Part shown: one piece after another, positions 53,575 through 62,395 of the stretch
Layout: every line of letters begins with the position of its first letter
Numbering within the stretch: position 1 is the first letter of the stretch
Source of the DNA: Ancylomarina sp. DW003
Lineage (GTDB): Bacteria; Bacteroidota; Bacteroidia; Bacteroidales; Marinifilaceae
DNA: 64,000 bases
Direction: 5' to 3'
Assembly (NCBI RefSeq): GCF_029029505.1
Contig: NZ_JAKJSD010000002.1
Span: 310,001-374,000, forward strand
The notes under the pieces: model-generated
What the model saw: only the letters and a program-made list of their open reading frames with translations
Told to the model about the DNA's origin: nothing
Database searches by the model: none
Program-made: the position numbers and the translations under genes

Positions 53575-55920
53575 ATGTTTCTATTCAATCTTAAAATTGC
53601 TTACCAAAACCTCATCCGAAACAAAGGATACAGTTTCATCAATATATTTGGCTTAGCCATAGGCATGGCCTGCACCATACTACTGCTATTGTGGGTAAAC
53701 CACGAAATGAGTTTCGATAAATTTCACAAAAAAGACAAACAACTTTTCCAAATTGTAAACTGGCAAACCTACAGTGGACAAGAGTATGGATGGGGAAGTA
53801 TTCCCGGGAAACTTGTTGATGCTTTAAAAGAGGAAATTCCAGAGATTGTAAGGGGTACAAACTACAATGGATGGGGTGATAATTCACTAGTATTTATAAA
53901 TGGGATTAAAAACTATGAAAAGGTAATGCATGCTGATGCGGACTTTTTCCAGATGTTTTCGTTCCCCTTACTAAAAGGTTCACCTGATAAAGTATTTGAA
54001 GATCCATTTTCATTGGTTATTTCCGAGAAAATGGCAAAAAAATACTTTGGTGATAAAGATCCGATCGGGCAAGTTGTTCAGTTTGATACAAAATACGACC
54101 TCACCATTACGGGAGTATTAAAAAATCTGCCTTCCAACTCTAATTTTAAATTTGATTTTATTGCACCATTTAAATTTAAAAAGAAGACGTATAACGGATG
54201 GAAATACTGGGGAAATCATTCTTTTTTTGGCTTTGTGGAATTAGATGTAAATGCCAATCGTGATAAAGTTAATGCTAAACTTAATTCATTTTATAAGGAC
54301 CATGTTGATAAGGAATCCACCGAAAGAATCACTTTGTTTCCTGTCAGTGAAACCCACCTGTACTCCTTAGAAGGTGAAGAGACAGGTATGAAGCAAATTA
54401 AGGTATTTCTCATTATTGCGCTATTCATATTACTTATTGCTTGTTTCAATTTTATGAACTTGAGTACAGCACGTGCAAGCAAAAGAGCAAAGGAAATTGG
54501 GATAAAAAAAGCGGTTGGCTCATCCAAATCAAAATTGATTAAACAATTTCTATTTGAATCCATTTTACTATCATTCATCGCTATAAATTTTGCTCTTATG
54601 ATAGTTCGTGTTTTTCTTCCCGAATTCAATACCATATTAGCAAGAAGCTTAACATTGGATTATATCAACGGAACATTTCTGGCTATCGTATTTTCAGTTG
54701 TTATCATTACAGGCCTACTGGCTGGCATTTATCCTGCTTTTTTTCTAACCTCATACAAAACTGTTGATGTTATTAAAGGGGTTACTAATTCGGGCAATAA
54801 AGGAGTTAATTTCAGAAAGGTGTTGGTTGTTTTTCAGTTTACACTTACAGTCGTTCTTCTTATCAGTACGCTAACGATTAGCTTACAAACCAAATTCCTT
54901 AAAAATACATCTACAGGTCTCAATAAATCAAATGTTGTATTTGTAAATCTTAATGGTAACATGAAGAAAATGAGGGAAAGCATTAAAGAAGAATTATCAA
55001 GAGATCCCTCTATCATTGCTTCTTCATTTTCTTCTTTTCTTCCCATTGGTATCCATAACAATGGTAGCGGCCATGAATGGAACAACGATGAGAGTTCAAA
55101 GGAGGTATTAATTACTCGATTATATACAGATTTCGACTTTGTAAATGTATTTAAAACTCCAATGTTAGAAGGTCGTTTTTATAGTAAAAATCATTTAAAA
55201 ACAGATTCGAACAAACTCGTTATAAATGAAACTCTTGCCAGACTAATTGGCAAAGGCAGTGTTCTTAATAAGACAATTAAACAAGGCAATGAATCAAAGC
55301 AAATTATAGGCGTTATTAAGGATTTCAACTTCCAATCTTTACATGCGAGAATTGCCCCCTTAATGATTTTTAATGAAGTGAATTATGGTGTTCTTACAAT
55401 ACGAATAGCGCCCAATACGACCAGCAGAGCTCTGACTCACATCGAAAAGGTTTGTCAGAAATACAATCCTGACTTTCCAGCCGTAATCAATTTTCTTGAG
55501 AATAGATATGAAACTCAATATCGCAAAGAAGATAGTACCATTGCTATTCTAAAGTATTTTACGATTCTTACCATTCTTATTTCCTGCCTTGGTTTATTTG
55601 GCTTAGCCTCGTTTATGGCCGAAGAAAAAACAAAAGAAATTGGAGTACGAAAAGTATTGGGAGCAACTGTTTATAATTTGGTTGCACTATTTTCCAAAGA
55701 ATTTACAAAATGGGTTATCCTGGCAAATATTATAGCATGGCCAATTGCATGGTACATTATGGATTATTATTTAAGCAAGTATGCTTTCCATATTGATATG
55801 CCATGGTGGGTGTTTATTGTAGTTGGTCTATTGGTTTTAGGCATCTCGGTTTTAACTGTCGCTTATCAAAGTTGGAAGTCGGCAAATCAAGATCCTGTTA
55901 AGAGTTTAAAATATGAATAA
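53575..55920 (+). CDS. FtsX/MacB-like ABC transporter permease
   Basis: 781 residues. One N-terminal helix (about 20-42, FGLAIGMACTILLLLWVNHE), a large MacB-like periplasmic domain, three helices (about 280-400), a second periplasmic domain and three final helices (about 665-770). The FtsX sequences KRAKEIGIKKAVGSSKSKLI and EKTKEIGVRKVLGATVYNLV occur twice, so two FtsX halves are fused, as in the large Bacteroidota permeases. Function could be export, lipoprotein release or stress signalling; substrate unknown. Ends directly at repeat copy 4. Confidence 0.92.
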   Translation: MFLFNLKIAYQNLIRNKGYSFINIFGLAIGMACTILLLLWVNHEMSFDKFHKKDKQLFQIVNWQTYSGQEYGWGSIPGKLVDALKEEIPEIVRGTNYNGWGDNSLVFINGIKNYEKVMHADADFFQMFSFPLLKGSPDKVFEDPFSLVISEKMAKKYFGDKDPIGQVVQFDTKYDLTITGVLKNLPSNSNFKFDFIAPFKFKKKTYNGWKYWGNHSFFGFVELDVNANRDKVNAKLNSFYKDHVDKESTERITLFPVSETHLYSLEGEETGMKQIKVFLIIALFILLIACFNFMNLSTARASKRAKEIGIKKAVGSSKSKLIKQFLFESILLSFIAINFALMIVRVFLPEFNTILARSLTLDYINGTFLAIVFSVVIITGLLAGIYPAFFLTSYKTVDVIKGVTNSGNKGVNFRKVLVVFQFTLTVVLLISTLTISLQTKFLKNTSTGLNKSNVVFVNLNGNMKKMRESIKEELSRDPSIIASSFSSFLPIGIHNNGSGHEWNNDESSKEVLITRLYTDFDFVNVFKTPMLEGRFYSKNHLKTDSNKLVINETLARLIGKGSVLNKTIKQGNESKQIIGVIKDFNFQSLHARIAPLMIFNEVNYGVLTIRIAPNTTSRALTHIEKVCQKYNPDFPAVINFLENRYETQYRKEDSTIAILKYFTILTILISCLGLFGLASFMAEEKTKEIGVRKVLGATVYNLVALFSKEFTKWVILANIIAWPIAWYIMDYYLSKYAFHIDMPWWVFIVVGLLVLGISVLTVAYQSWKSANQDPVKSLKYE

Positions 55921-56000
55921 AAAAGTTATTGAGGTACAATAAACCGTTTAGTTGTAATTATTTCAGCCAGTTCGAACTATCGAGCTGGCTGATTTTTTTA
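55919..56000 (+). repeat. Interspersed repeat with terminator, copy 4
   Basis: Begins at the stop codon of the permease gene and runs through the conserved TTTAGTTGTAATTATTTC word into the hairpin CAGCCAGTTCGA/TCGAGCTGGCTG with loop ACTA, followed by seven T. Nearly identical to copy 3. Confidence 0.88.
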
Positions 56001-56014
56001 ATCGATATGATACC

Positions 56015-57385
56015 TTAAAGCTCCGGCAGAAATGGTCCCAGTTTCTTTTCAAGATATTCCGCAACAGCTAAAGCGATATCTTCTCGCCATGGCTGTGCAA
56101 TTATTTGAATCCCTATAGGTAAACCGTCCTTCGATGTTCCTCCTCTAATGACAACAACAGGAAAGCCTGTTAAATTATAGGTCATTGTATAACTGAAGGC
56201 TCTCAAATCATCTCGTATTGCATCGTGAGGCAAAGCAGTAAAAGCATTAACAGGGCATATTACCACGTCATAATTATTAAAAAAGCTCGTCATTGTACTA
56301 CGGAACTCAGACCATTTCATCATTAAAGAATCAAACGAATCGAAATCCATAGCTTTTGAATATTTAAGCCATGGTATTGAGTGTTCTTGTGTGCCTGATT
56401 CTTTTAATAATCGCCTAATTGATGCTCCTCCATCTGCAGCTAAAAGATTCATCATTATTTCATATGACTGTTCAATCCCATCAGGCCTTTTTTCCACAAC
56501 ATCAATATCATGTGCGGCCATTATTGAAACAGCCTTGTTTATCACTTCCGATGTTTCTTCAGACGGAGCAAGTATTCCATTGCTAGTATGAAATGCGACT
56601 CTTAATTGTTTAATATCGACTTTATCAGGAATCCCTAAAGGCATTGGAATTATAGAAGGATCAATTCCATCAGGGCCAGTAATTATAGGTAAAATAAGGC
56701 TTAAATCTTTTACTGAACGAGCAATAGGTCCAACTTGTTGAAAGGTATCCAGAATACCACCGAAAGGTAGAATATGACCCGTTCTGGGCACACGTCCCGA
56801 AGTCGGTTTTATTGTATTTACCCCACAGCAATGCGCAGGGTATCTTAAGCTTCCTCCATAATCACTTCCTATATCAAAGGGCGAACCATAAGCAGCTACA
56901 ATAGCAGCAGCTCCGCCACTACTCCCTCCGGGAATACGAGTTAAATCATAAGGGTTATTCGTCTGACCATACACTAAATTATGGGTTTCGTATGAAAGTG
57001 TCAGTTCCGAGGTATTTGTTTTTCCTAAGAGTATAGCTCCACTATTTTTAAGTCGTGATATAACAGTCGCATCTATTTGCGGAATCTTATTTACTCTTCC
57101 CAATGTGCCTCCAGCTGAAACAATACCCTTCGAGTCAAAAGAATCTTTCAAAGTCATAGGTACGCCATGCAAAACACCATGATTAATACCTTTTTCTAAA
57201 TCCTCATCCGCTTTAAGCGCATTAACTCTTGCATTTTCCTCATCTAACTGTACAAGCGCATTTAATTTAGGGTTGACTTCCTTTATACGTTTCAAATATG
57301 CATCTACAACTTCAACTGAAGAAATTTCCTTATTTTGGATTTTAGTCGCAATTTCGACAACTGAAAGCTTAATTATTTTTTCCAT
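56015..57385 (-). CDS. Amidase-signature family hydrolase
   Basis: 456 residues. The Ser-cisSer-Lys triad is complete: Lys80 in PMTLKDSFD, Ser155 in PGGSSGGAAA, nucleophile Ser179 in GSDYGGSLRYPA, with the 24-residue Ser-Ser spacing of the family. It hydrolyses amides; GatA, fatty-acid amidase-like and nitrilase-side enzymes share this fold. No gatB/gatC is adjacent and the sequence lacks GatA-specific context, so a catabolic or detoxifying amidase is more likely than the transamidosome subunit. No signal peptide. Confidence 0.9.
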   Translation of the reverse strand: MEKIIKLSVVEIATKIQNKEISSVEVVDAYLKRIKEVNPKLNALVQLDEENARVNALKADEDLEKGINHGVLHGVPMTLKDSFDSKGIVSAGGTLGRVNKIPQIDATVISRLKNSGAILLGKTNTSELTLSYETHNLVYGQTNNPYDLTRIPGGSSGGAAAIVAAYGSPFDIGSDYGGSLRYPAHCCGVNTIKPTSGRVPRTGHILPFGGILDTFQQVGPIARSVKDLSLILPIITGPDGIDPSIIPMPLGIPDKVDIKQLRVAFHTSNGILAPSEETSEVINKAVSIMAAHDIDVVEKRPDGIEQSYEIMMNLLAADGGASIRRLLKESGTQEHSIPWLKYSKAMDFDSFDSLMMKWSEFRSTMTSFFNNYDVVICPVNAFTALPHDAIRDDLRAFSYTMTYNLTGFPVVVIRGGTSKDGLPIGIQIIAQPWREDIALAVAEYLEKKLGPFLPEL

Positions 57386-57411
57386 TTCGTTATTTATGAG
57401 CCCCGATCAGT

Positions 57412-58065
57412 TCAATTTAAAAATTCAAGGTCAAATTGTGTAAAGTTGTTTATTTGCAGATCGGCAATAGCGAACTTTTCAGCTTGCTGTTCCTTTTCCG
57501 GTAAAATTGCAACGGCCTCCATTCCTGCACTTTTTGCAGCACTCAAGCCTGATAATGAATCCTCAAACACAAGGCAATTTTCAGGTTTTTTATTCAGTTT
57601 ATTAGCTGTTGAAATATAAATTGCAGGATCTGGCTTCCCTTTAATTTGATGTTCTGCAGATGAAACAATATCAAAATAAGCTGTGATATCGAGTTTTTTT
57701 AAGACTACAGATATCAACTTGTATGGCGAATTTGTTGCCAGTCCTATTTTCTGCCCCTGATCTTTCAATTTCTTAAGCACATCTCTTAGTCCGGTTATAG
57801 CTTCACCTTCTGTTTCAATTAAAAATCCAACATAGTCAACAACTTCATTTTCCACTTCCTCTAAGGTCTTTCTTGTCCAGGGGTATTTATTGTACCAAAA
57901 CTGAGCAACTTCATTGGTGGTCATAGATTTGGTTTGTTGACACAAATCTGCTGTCAGCTTAACTCCCAAAGACGAAAATACTTTCTTCTCAGCCTTTTCC
58001 CAAAACTTTTCAGAATCAATAATAACCCCGTCCATATCAAAAATTACAGCTTCTATCTTTCTCAT
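57412..58065 (-). CDS. HAD-superfamily phosphatase (beta-phosphoglucomutase/HxpB-like)
   Basis: 217 residues. HAD motif I DMDGVIIDSE with both Asp residues, motif II IGLATNSPY, motif III Lys in KGKPDPAIY, motif IV VFEDSLSGLSAAKSAG; a helical cap lies between I and II. Typical of small sugar-phosphate phosphatases such as the 2-deoxyglucose-6-phosphatase/hexitol phosphatase group. Substrate unproven. It follows the next gene (minus strand) by 67 bp. Confidence 0.92.
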   Translation of the reverse strand: MRKIEAVIFDMDGVIIDSEKFWEKAEKKVFSSLGVKLTADLCQQTKSMTTNEVAQFWYNKYPWTRKTLEEVENEVVDYVGFLIETEGEAITGLRDVLKKLKDQGQKIGLATNSPYKLISVVLKKLDITAYFDIVSSAEHQIKGKPDPAIYISTANKLNKKPENCLVFEDSLSGLSAAKSAGMEAVAILPEKEQQAEKFAIADLQINNFTQFDLEFLN

Positions 58066-58132
58066 CCATATTGTATTATTAAAAAACTCAACTTAAATTA
58101 TCACCTCGTTTTGTCCATTTATAATCTATCAA

Positions 58133-58912
58133 TTATTCGATCAATTCCTTCTGCAATATTTCGAAAAAAGGAATTTTGGCATATTTCTCCTTCCAAGGGG
58201 TATGACCACATTTTGATAATCGTATCACTTTAAAATCGGACAATGTTGCTGATAAGGGGATTTCAACTCCATCAATTGGGTGTGAATCATATTCTCCATG
58301 AATTGCAACAACAGGACATTTTATATGGCTAACTCTGTTTATTAATGCCTTGGTATCCCGGAGTTTTGCAGCTTCGCCCCACACCGATTGAAAAATCCCC
58401 ATATCAATGTGTATTGTCTCAAGCTCATCAAACAGATAGACATAAGAATCTGCAATCGACATTAATTTTCCAAACTCACCCAGTATACGATTATCAGTAT
58501 GGCCTGAGTTTATTAACGACAGCAGATTTTCAGCTTTTTCTCTTTCGCCGGCTTGTAATCTATTCAATCGAATTTTCATCAAATCTTTATTATACTGATT
58601 TTCCAAAGAGCCAGAGCCTACGATAATAAGCTTTTTTACCAGATCAGGATATTTACTTGTAAACAGCAAACCAAGCCAGGCTCCCCAGGAGTGTCCGATC
58701 AGAATTATTGGTAAATCAGCACATGATGTTAACTGTTTATGCAACTCATCTATCTGTTTACCAATTGTATTTTTTGTCTGAATAAGTTCTAAAACTCCAA
58801 AGTGATCAGATAATTCTTTAGCCACATATTGCATGCCTCCTGATGCACCCGGACCTCCATGCAAAAGTCCAATTTGAAATGGTAATTGTCCGTATTTTTT
58901 TACTGTCTCCAT
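58133..58912 (-). CDS. Alpha/beta hydrolase
   Basis: 259 residues. Oxyanion region LLHGGPGASGG near residue 17, nucleophile elbow GHSWGAW (Ser at about 74), and catalytic His in SKCGHTPWKEKY near the end with the acid likely in HGEYDSHPID. The HGGPG motif is typical of proline iminopeptidase-like hydrolases, but the short cap and missing signatures leave substrate open. No signal peptide. Confidence 0.87.
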   Translation of the reverse strand: METVKKYGQLPFQIGLLHGGPGASGGMQYVAKELSDHFGVLELIQTKNTIGKQIDELHKQLTSCADLPIILIGHSWGAWLGLLFTSKYPDLVKKLIIVGSGSLENQYNKDLMKIRLNRLQAGEREKAENLLSLINSGHTDNRILGEFGKLMSIADSYVYLFDELETIHIDMGIFQSVWGEAAKLRDTKALINRVSHIKCPVVAIHGEYDSHPIDGVEIPLSATLSDFKVIRLSKCGHTPWKEKYAKIPFFEILQKELIE

Positions 58913-58969
58913 TTTTTAAAGCTTGTTTCTCACATATCCAATAATATCGGGTATATAAGAAGTTGCTTG

Positions 58970-59773
58970 CTAGTTATTTTCTAACAGATTGATTGTATGC
59001 TGTACTAAACTCATATCTCCCCACATACCATGGTGCGGAATTACAATTTGGGCCATTTTATATTTTTCTTGTACTACCTTCATCGATTTTGGCCATTCAG
59101 CAATATTAGCATCTCCTGTAAATCCAAGGTTTCGAGAGGACAACGATTTAACCATGCAGCCGCCAAACAACAAATCCAATTCATCAATGTAGACTATTAA
59201 GTTATCAGGAGAATGGCTTTCTCCCGGAAAAAAGACTTCGAAAGTTAAAGCACCTATTTTTAGTGTGATTCCATCCTGAATTTTAAATGTTTTATTGGGT
59301 TTCACAAAAACCATTGACTCATAAACCTTTTTAATTCTTTCTTGCTCTGGTTTCAACCAGGAAATTAACTTTTGCTGAGTTTGTTTGCCTTTTTCATCTA
59401 TCAACTCGCAAGTTCTGTCAGAACCAAAAATATCGATCCCCTTTTCTCTTAAATATGGATTACCTCCTAAATTATCCACATGAAAACCCGTATTTATTGC
59501 GCTTATTTTATCGGGTTTTAAGTTTGTATTTATCCAATCGATGATTAATGCTGTACCAGCTGTATCGTATGGGGTATCAATTAATACAACCTCCTTTTCA
59601 GAGGCTTTTATGATTAACGAATTTGACTCCCATGGAAAATAATGTGTAAGCACATAAGCTGTGTCATTCAATTTCGTCAGAAATAATTCCTCGTTTAATT
59701 TTGTTTCAAATTGAGCAAATAAATTTGAAACAGTCATTATTAAACAGCTAAATAAGATTACGATTCTCCCCAT
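58970..59773 (-). CDS. Subclass B1 metallo-beta-lactamase-like protein with altered zinc site
   Basis: 267 residues; signal peptide MGRIVILFSCLIMTVSNLFA, cut before Gln21, so periplasmic. Aligns with B1 enzymes along its length. Zinc ligands by B1 numbering: His118 = His98 and Asp120 = Asp100 in GFHVDNLGGN, His196 = His187 in GESHSPDNLIVY, Cys221 = Cys206 in FGGCMVKS, His263 = His248 in PHHGMWGDMSL. His116 is Gly96 (codon GGT), so the Zn1 site has only two histidines; B2 enzymes have Asn there. Beta-lactam hydrolysis is possible but unproven. Confidence 0.85.
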   Translation of the reverse strand: MGRIVILFSCLIMTVSNLFAQFETKLNEELFLTKLNDTAYVLTHYFPWESNSLIIKASEKEVVLIDTPYDTAGTALIIDWINTNLKPDKISAINTGFHVDNLGGNPYLREKGIDIFGSDRTCELIDEKGKQTQQKLISWLKPEQERIKKVYESMVFVKPNKTFKIQDGITLKIGALTFEVFFPGESHSPDNLIVYIDELDLLFGGCMVKSLSSRNLGFTGDANIAEWPKSMKVVQEKYKMAQIVIPHHGMWGDMSLVQHTINLLENN

Positions 59774-59902
59774 GATTTTTGTTTTATGCTTGTCTTATAA
59801 AATTAATTGATCCCGATGTCAAACTTAATAAATCATCAATTTCCTACTGCTATAACTGGATTAATTTCTACTTATTATTTGCTCTCGCACTGTCAATACA
59901 GA

Positions 59903-60778
59903 TTATCGTGATTTCTCAAGAGCCTCTGTAATATTTTCGATACGCTTACAATTGATTAATTTTTGGTAATTGTCATAGGTCGAAGGCATCTTTTTATCTC
60001 GTATCAATATGAGATTCTTAAGGTTATTTTTCCATCTTTCTCTTATTGCTGCCGGCACTTTATAGTCATCACCAGGAACAAACATTCGTTTGGGTATTTG
60101 TGCTTCAATTCCTAAGGCTTTTAGCTGTCGTTTAAGTTGTGGCGTGTGGTCAACACCAAAGACAAAAACAATGACTTTGGCATTTCCTGCAGCAGCCATA
60201 CCGTTTTCTACAGCACAGCGGTTACGTTCGTGCCAGCTTCCCGAAGCTATTTCTGCAAGCGGGTTAATGCCAATAATTTTCTCGTATAAAGAATCAAGGT
60301 CATTCAAAATTGTTTCATCATGTACGTCGTCGTAAAACGACAATTTATTCGAACTTTTCAATTTTGCCTGCAAATCATCGAGAAATGCTAAGCGTTGTGC
60401 TTCAACATCCTTAGGAAAGTTTTTATCTGCAATTGCCTGCGTTGCATGGTTAAGTCGCCAATCAACCGGAGCAAAACGATAATTCAACTCACTTGCCATT
60501 TCTGCAAGGGCTGCAGCCTCGGGCGGAAAGTACCCTTCCATGGCTTGTTCATAGGCTTCTGGTGTAATCTCACCACATACCAAATCAGGTTTTAAGGCAC
60601 GAATTTGTGCAAAAAGATCATTAATTGAATAATGATTATTGGGATCGAAATGCATATTGTGGATTGACCCGATTAAATAAACAGTGGGTTTAGAATTTTG
60701 CGAATCATCTTTGGGCTTTTGTGAAAAAACACCCATCGAATAAAAGGTGAGTATAAAAAAAAGAACCTTTCTAATCAT
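59903..60778 (-). CDS. TraB/GumN/Tiki-like secreted protein
   Basis: 291 residues with signal peptide (cut after VFSQ). The opening YLIGSIHNMHFDP and LKPDLVCGEITPEAYEQ, the central WHERNRCAVENG, and VFVFGVDHTPQL fit the TraB/PrgY/GumN/Tiki fold (GxxH motifs, Glu and ERN), whose members are putative metalloproteases. Metal-binding residues appear retained but the match is by pattern only. Envelope location; substrate unknown. Confidence 0.6.
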   Translation of the reverse strand: MIRKVLFFILTFYSMGVFSQKPKDDSQNSKPTVYLIGSIHNMHFDPNNHYSINDLFAQIRALKPDLVCGEITPEAYEQAMEGYFPPEAAALAEMASELNYRFAPVDWRLNHATQAIADKNFPKDVEAQRLAFLDDLQAKLKSSNKLSFYDDVHDETILNDLDSLYEKIIGINPLAEIASGSWHERNRCAVENGMAAAGNAKVIVFVFGVDHTPQLKRQLKALGIEAQIPKRMFVPGDDYKVPAAIRERWKNNLKNLILIRDKKMPSTYDNYQKLINCKRIENITEALEKSR

Positions 60779-60873
60779 TACTTTCTACGTGTTAGTTTAT
60801 TATGAATAAAATAGAGACGAAAACCATAAATAATTTCCTCCCTTTAATTGTTTCAGTCTGTTTAAACTGCCAT

Positions 60874-61431
60874 CTATTCATGACGAAATTTATCCTCATC
60901 CCATGTCGATGGGTTATTGTAGATATAATTTCTGATTCTATGGTAGGATTCATCATTACGAATAATATGGTCGTGGAATCGGGATTGCCACATGAAATCG
61001 GCATGTATTTTTCTGGCATTTTTTGTTACACCAATTTTGAAACCGCGGACAATGGATGCCAGGTTTTTCGATTGAGGCCCAAATTTATTTTTATAATCCC
61101 CACCCGTAGAGACGCAATGCATTGCGTCTCTACCCTGTGAATTATATTTATTATCGCCAATGATAATGATGGCATGAAAATGATTGGGCATAATAACATA
61201 TTCATCCATTTGTAAATTCATATCAGGACGCATACGAAAGGTTTTCTCCCATTCGCGTTTTACAATTAACCCAACTTCGGATAATTGCATTACACCACCT
61301 TCCACCTCTCCAAAAAAATGCTGACGATCAGCCGTGCAAATAGTAATAAAATACAGACCACTACTGGCATAATTCCAATTTTTCAAACGGGCAGATTCTA
61401 TTCTGTATTTACCTTGAAACTTTTCAGACAT
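60874..61431 (-). CDS. REP-associated tyrosine (Y1) transposase
   Basis: 185 residues of the IS200-like/RAYT family. N-terminal RLKNWNYASSGLYFITICTA, HUH motif EYVIMPNHFHAIIII (His84, His86), catalytic-Tyr helix RIRNYIYNNPSTW (Tyr169 the likely nucleophile). Such enzymes are single-copy domesticated transposases that act on palindromic REP sequences by single-strand transfer. Residues 100-109 (GRDAMHCVST) are encoded by a perfect 28-bp palindrome inserted in frame. No terminal repeats bound the gene. Confidence 0.9.
   Translation of the reverse strand: MSEKFQGKYRIESARLKNWNYASSGLYFITICTADRQHFFGEVEGGVMQLSEVGLIVKREWEKTFRMRPDMNLQMDEYVIMPNHFHAIIIIGDNKYNSQGRDAMHCVSTGGDYKNKFGPQSKNLASIVRGFKIGVTKNARKIHADFMWQSRFHDHIIRNDESYHRIRNYIYNNPSTWDEDKFRHE
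61106..61133. repeat. Perfect 28-bp palindrome inside the transposase gene
   Basis: GTAGAGACGCAATG followed directly by its exact reverse complement. It falls in a loop between the HUH motif and the Tyr helix and keeps the reading frame. Its GC content and symmetry are unlike the surrounding coding DNA and resemble a REP-type element. Confidence 0.9.
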
Positions 61432-61540
61432 CTCCCAATAATCTTAACTATTAGCTTTTCTCTAAACTTTCGAACTGTTCACCACCGCACATGAAATTTA
61501 ACTTTTGTAGCTGTTACACAGCTTAGAAAGCACAGAAAAC

Positions 61541-61625
61541 ATACAACACGCTATTTTCATAAACTGCTAATAAACGATAGATTATTCAATTTATCGAGTT
61601 GTACAACGCTTACTTTTGTTGTACA
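61541..61625 (-). repeat. AttC-like foldback sequence A
   Basis: Read on the minus strand it starts GTACAACAAAAGTAAGC and ends TAGCGTGTTGTAT, with GTACAAC/GTTGTAC pairing, eight bases past the stop of the upstream gene. Ends ACAACAA and GTTG(T) are shared with foldbacks B and C. No gene lies between it and the transposase start. Confidence 0.4.
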
Positions 61626-61632
61626 CTGGGCT

Positions 61633-62229
61633 TTATCGTCTATCTTTATTTAATTTCAACATAAAGTCTAATCCAATCAAGATACTACCAATTGCAAATA
61701 GGATAATAAAGAGTCTCGTATAAAGCTTTACAGTCAAGTCTATTTCAACCAGCTTTTTTCCATATTTATTGGCAAACTGATCTTCAAACCGTAACTCATT
61801 CTCACGTTTTATTACTGTACCTAAATCAGTTTCAAGCGCTTTTAAGTTTTTACTTTGATACCATTTAGTCAAAGTATCTAGTGTTAGATATTTGCCTTTT
61901 ATATCTTTTTGCTTATCTAATTCGTCGTTTCTTGTTCTAATTGAAGACCATGCTATAATATTCAGATAACTTTGTAGAGTCTTAAATGATGTATTTAATA
62001 AAATTTGAGTATCAGGATTCTGTTTAGTTTTTTCTTCAACATATGCTTTGTGCCACATCTCCATTCTAATCTCCTGAAGGTCGATTGAGATTTGTGTATT
62101 TTCTAATTTAATTCTTTCTTCTGTTGCTGTGGAAAGCAATTGGTTCTGATAAACCCATGATAGAAAAATTAAAATTGATCCAATAATTCCTAACCAAGGA
62201 TAATTTCTACACCATTCTTTTATTTTCAT
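61633..62229 (-). CDS. Two-helix membrane protein, unknown
   Basis: 198 residues: membrane helices at about 12-28 and 170-188 with a 140-residue helical middle part (EERIKLENTQISIDLQEIRM, LKALETDLGTVIKRENELRF), most likely outside the cytosol or as a membrane-flanked coiled coil. No family recognised. It is bounded on both sides by foldback sequences A and B, like a gene cassette. Confidence 0.6.
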   Translation of the reverse strand: MKIKEWCRNYPWLGIIGSILIFLSWVYQNQLLSTATEERIKLENTQISIDLQEIRMEMWHKAYVEEKTKQNPDTQILLNTSFKTLQSYLNIIAWSSIRTRNDELDKQKDIKGKYLTLDTLTKWYQSKNLKALETDLGTVIKRENELRFEDQFANKYGKKLVEIDLTVKLYTRLFIILFAIGSILIGLDFMLKLNKDRR

Positions 62230-62261
62230 TTACATCATTTTTTAGTTTGCAATTCTCTGCC

Positions 62262-62395
62262 TTGTGTACAACGGTTCGTATAAGAATAGTAGCCGACTGC
62301 GTGGCACTTTTCTATCAAGTTACACGAAAGTTAAAGCGGGCTACAACCCCTGAATTTACTACTATTCCGGCTATTATTTTTATACATTGTTGTGC
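62262..62395 (-). repeat. AttC-like foldback sequence B
   Basis: 134 bp whose ends pair: GTATAAGAATAGTAGCCG (62277-62294) with CGGCTATTATTTTTATAC (about 62369-62386), 16 of 18 Watson-Crick plus two wobbles, and outer ACAAC/GTTGT. The central loop is about 75 bases. It starts at the last base before the stop codon of the split gene upstream, as integron attC sites do. Confidence 0.5.

Noticed and set aside
52833..55920. Dedicated exporter for the GG-leader peptide
   Set aside because: The ATPase has no C39 peptidase domain, the genes are 25 kb away and no HlyD-like partner is present.
56015..57385. GatA subunit of Glu-tRNA(Gln) amidotransferase
   Set aside because: The triad is shared by the whole amidase-signature family, and neither gatB nor gatC is nearby.
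60874..61431. Complete IS200/IS605 insertion sequence
   Set aside because: Single domesticated RAYT-type gene; no matching end hairpins, no tnpB and no target-site signature could be found around it.
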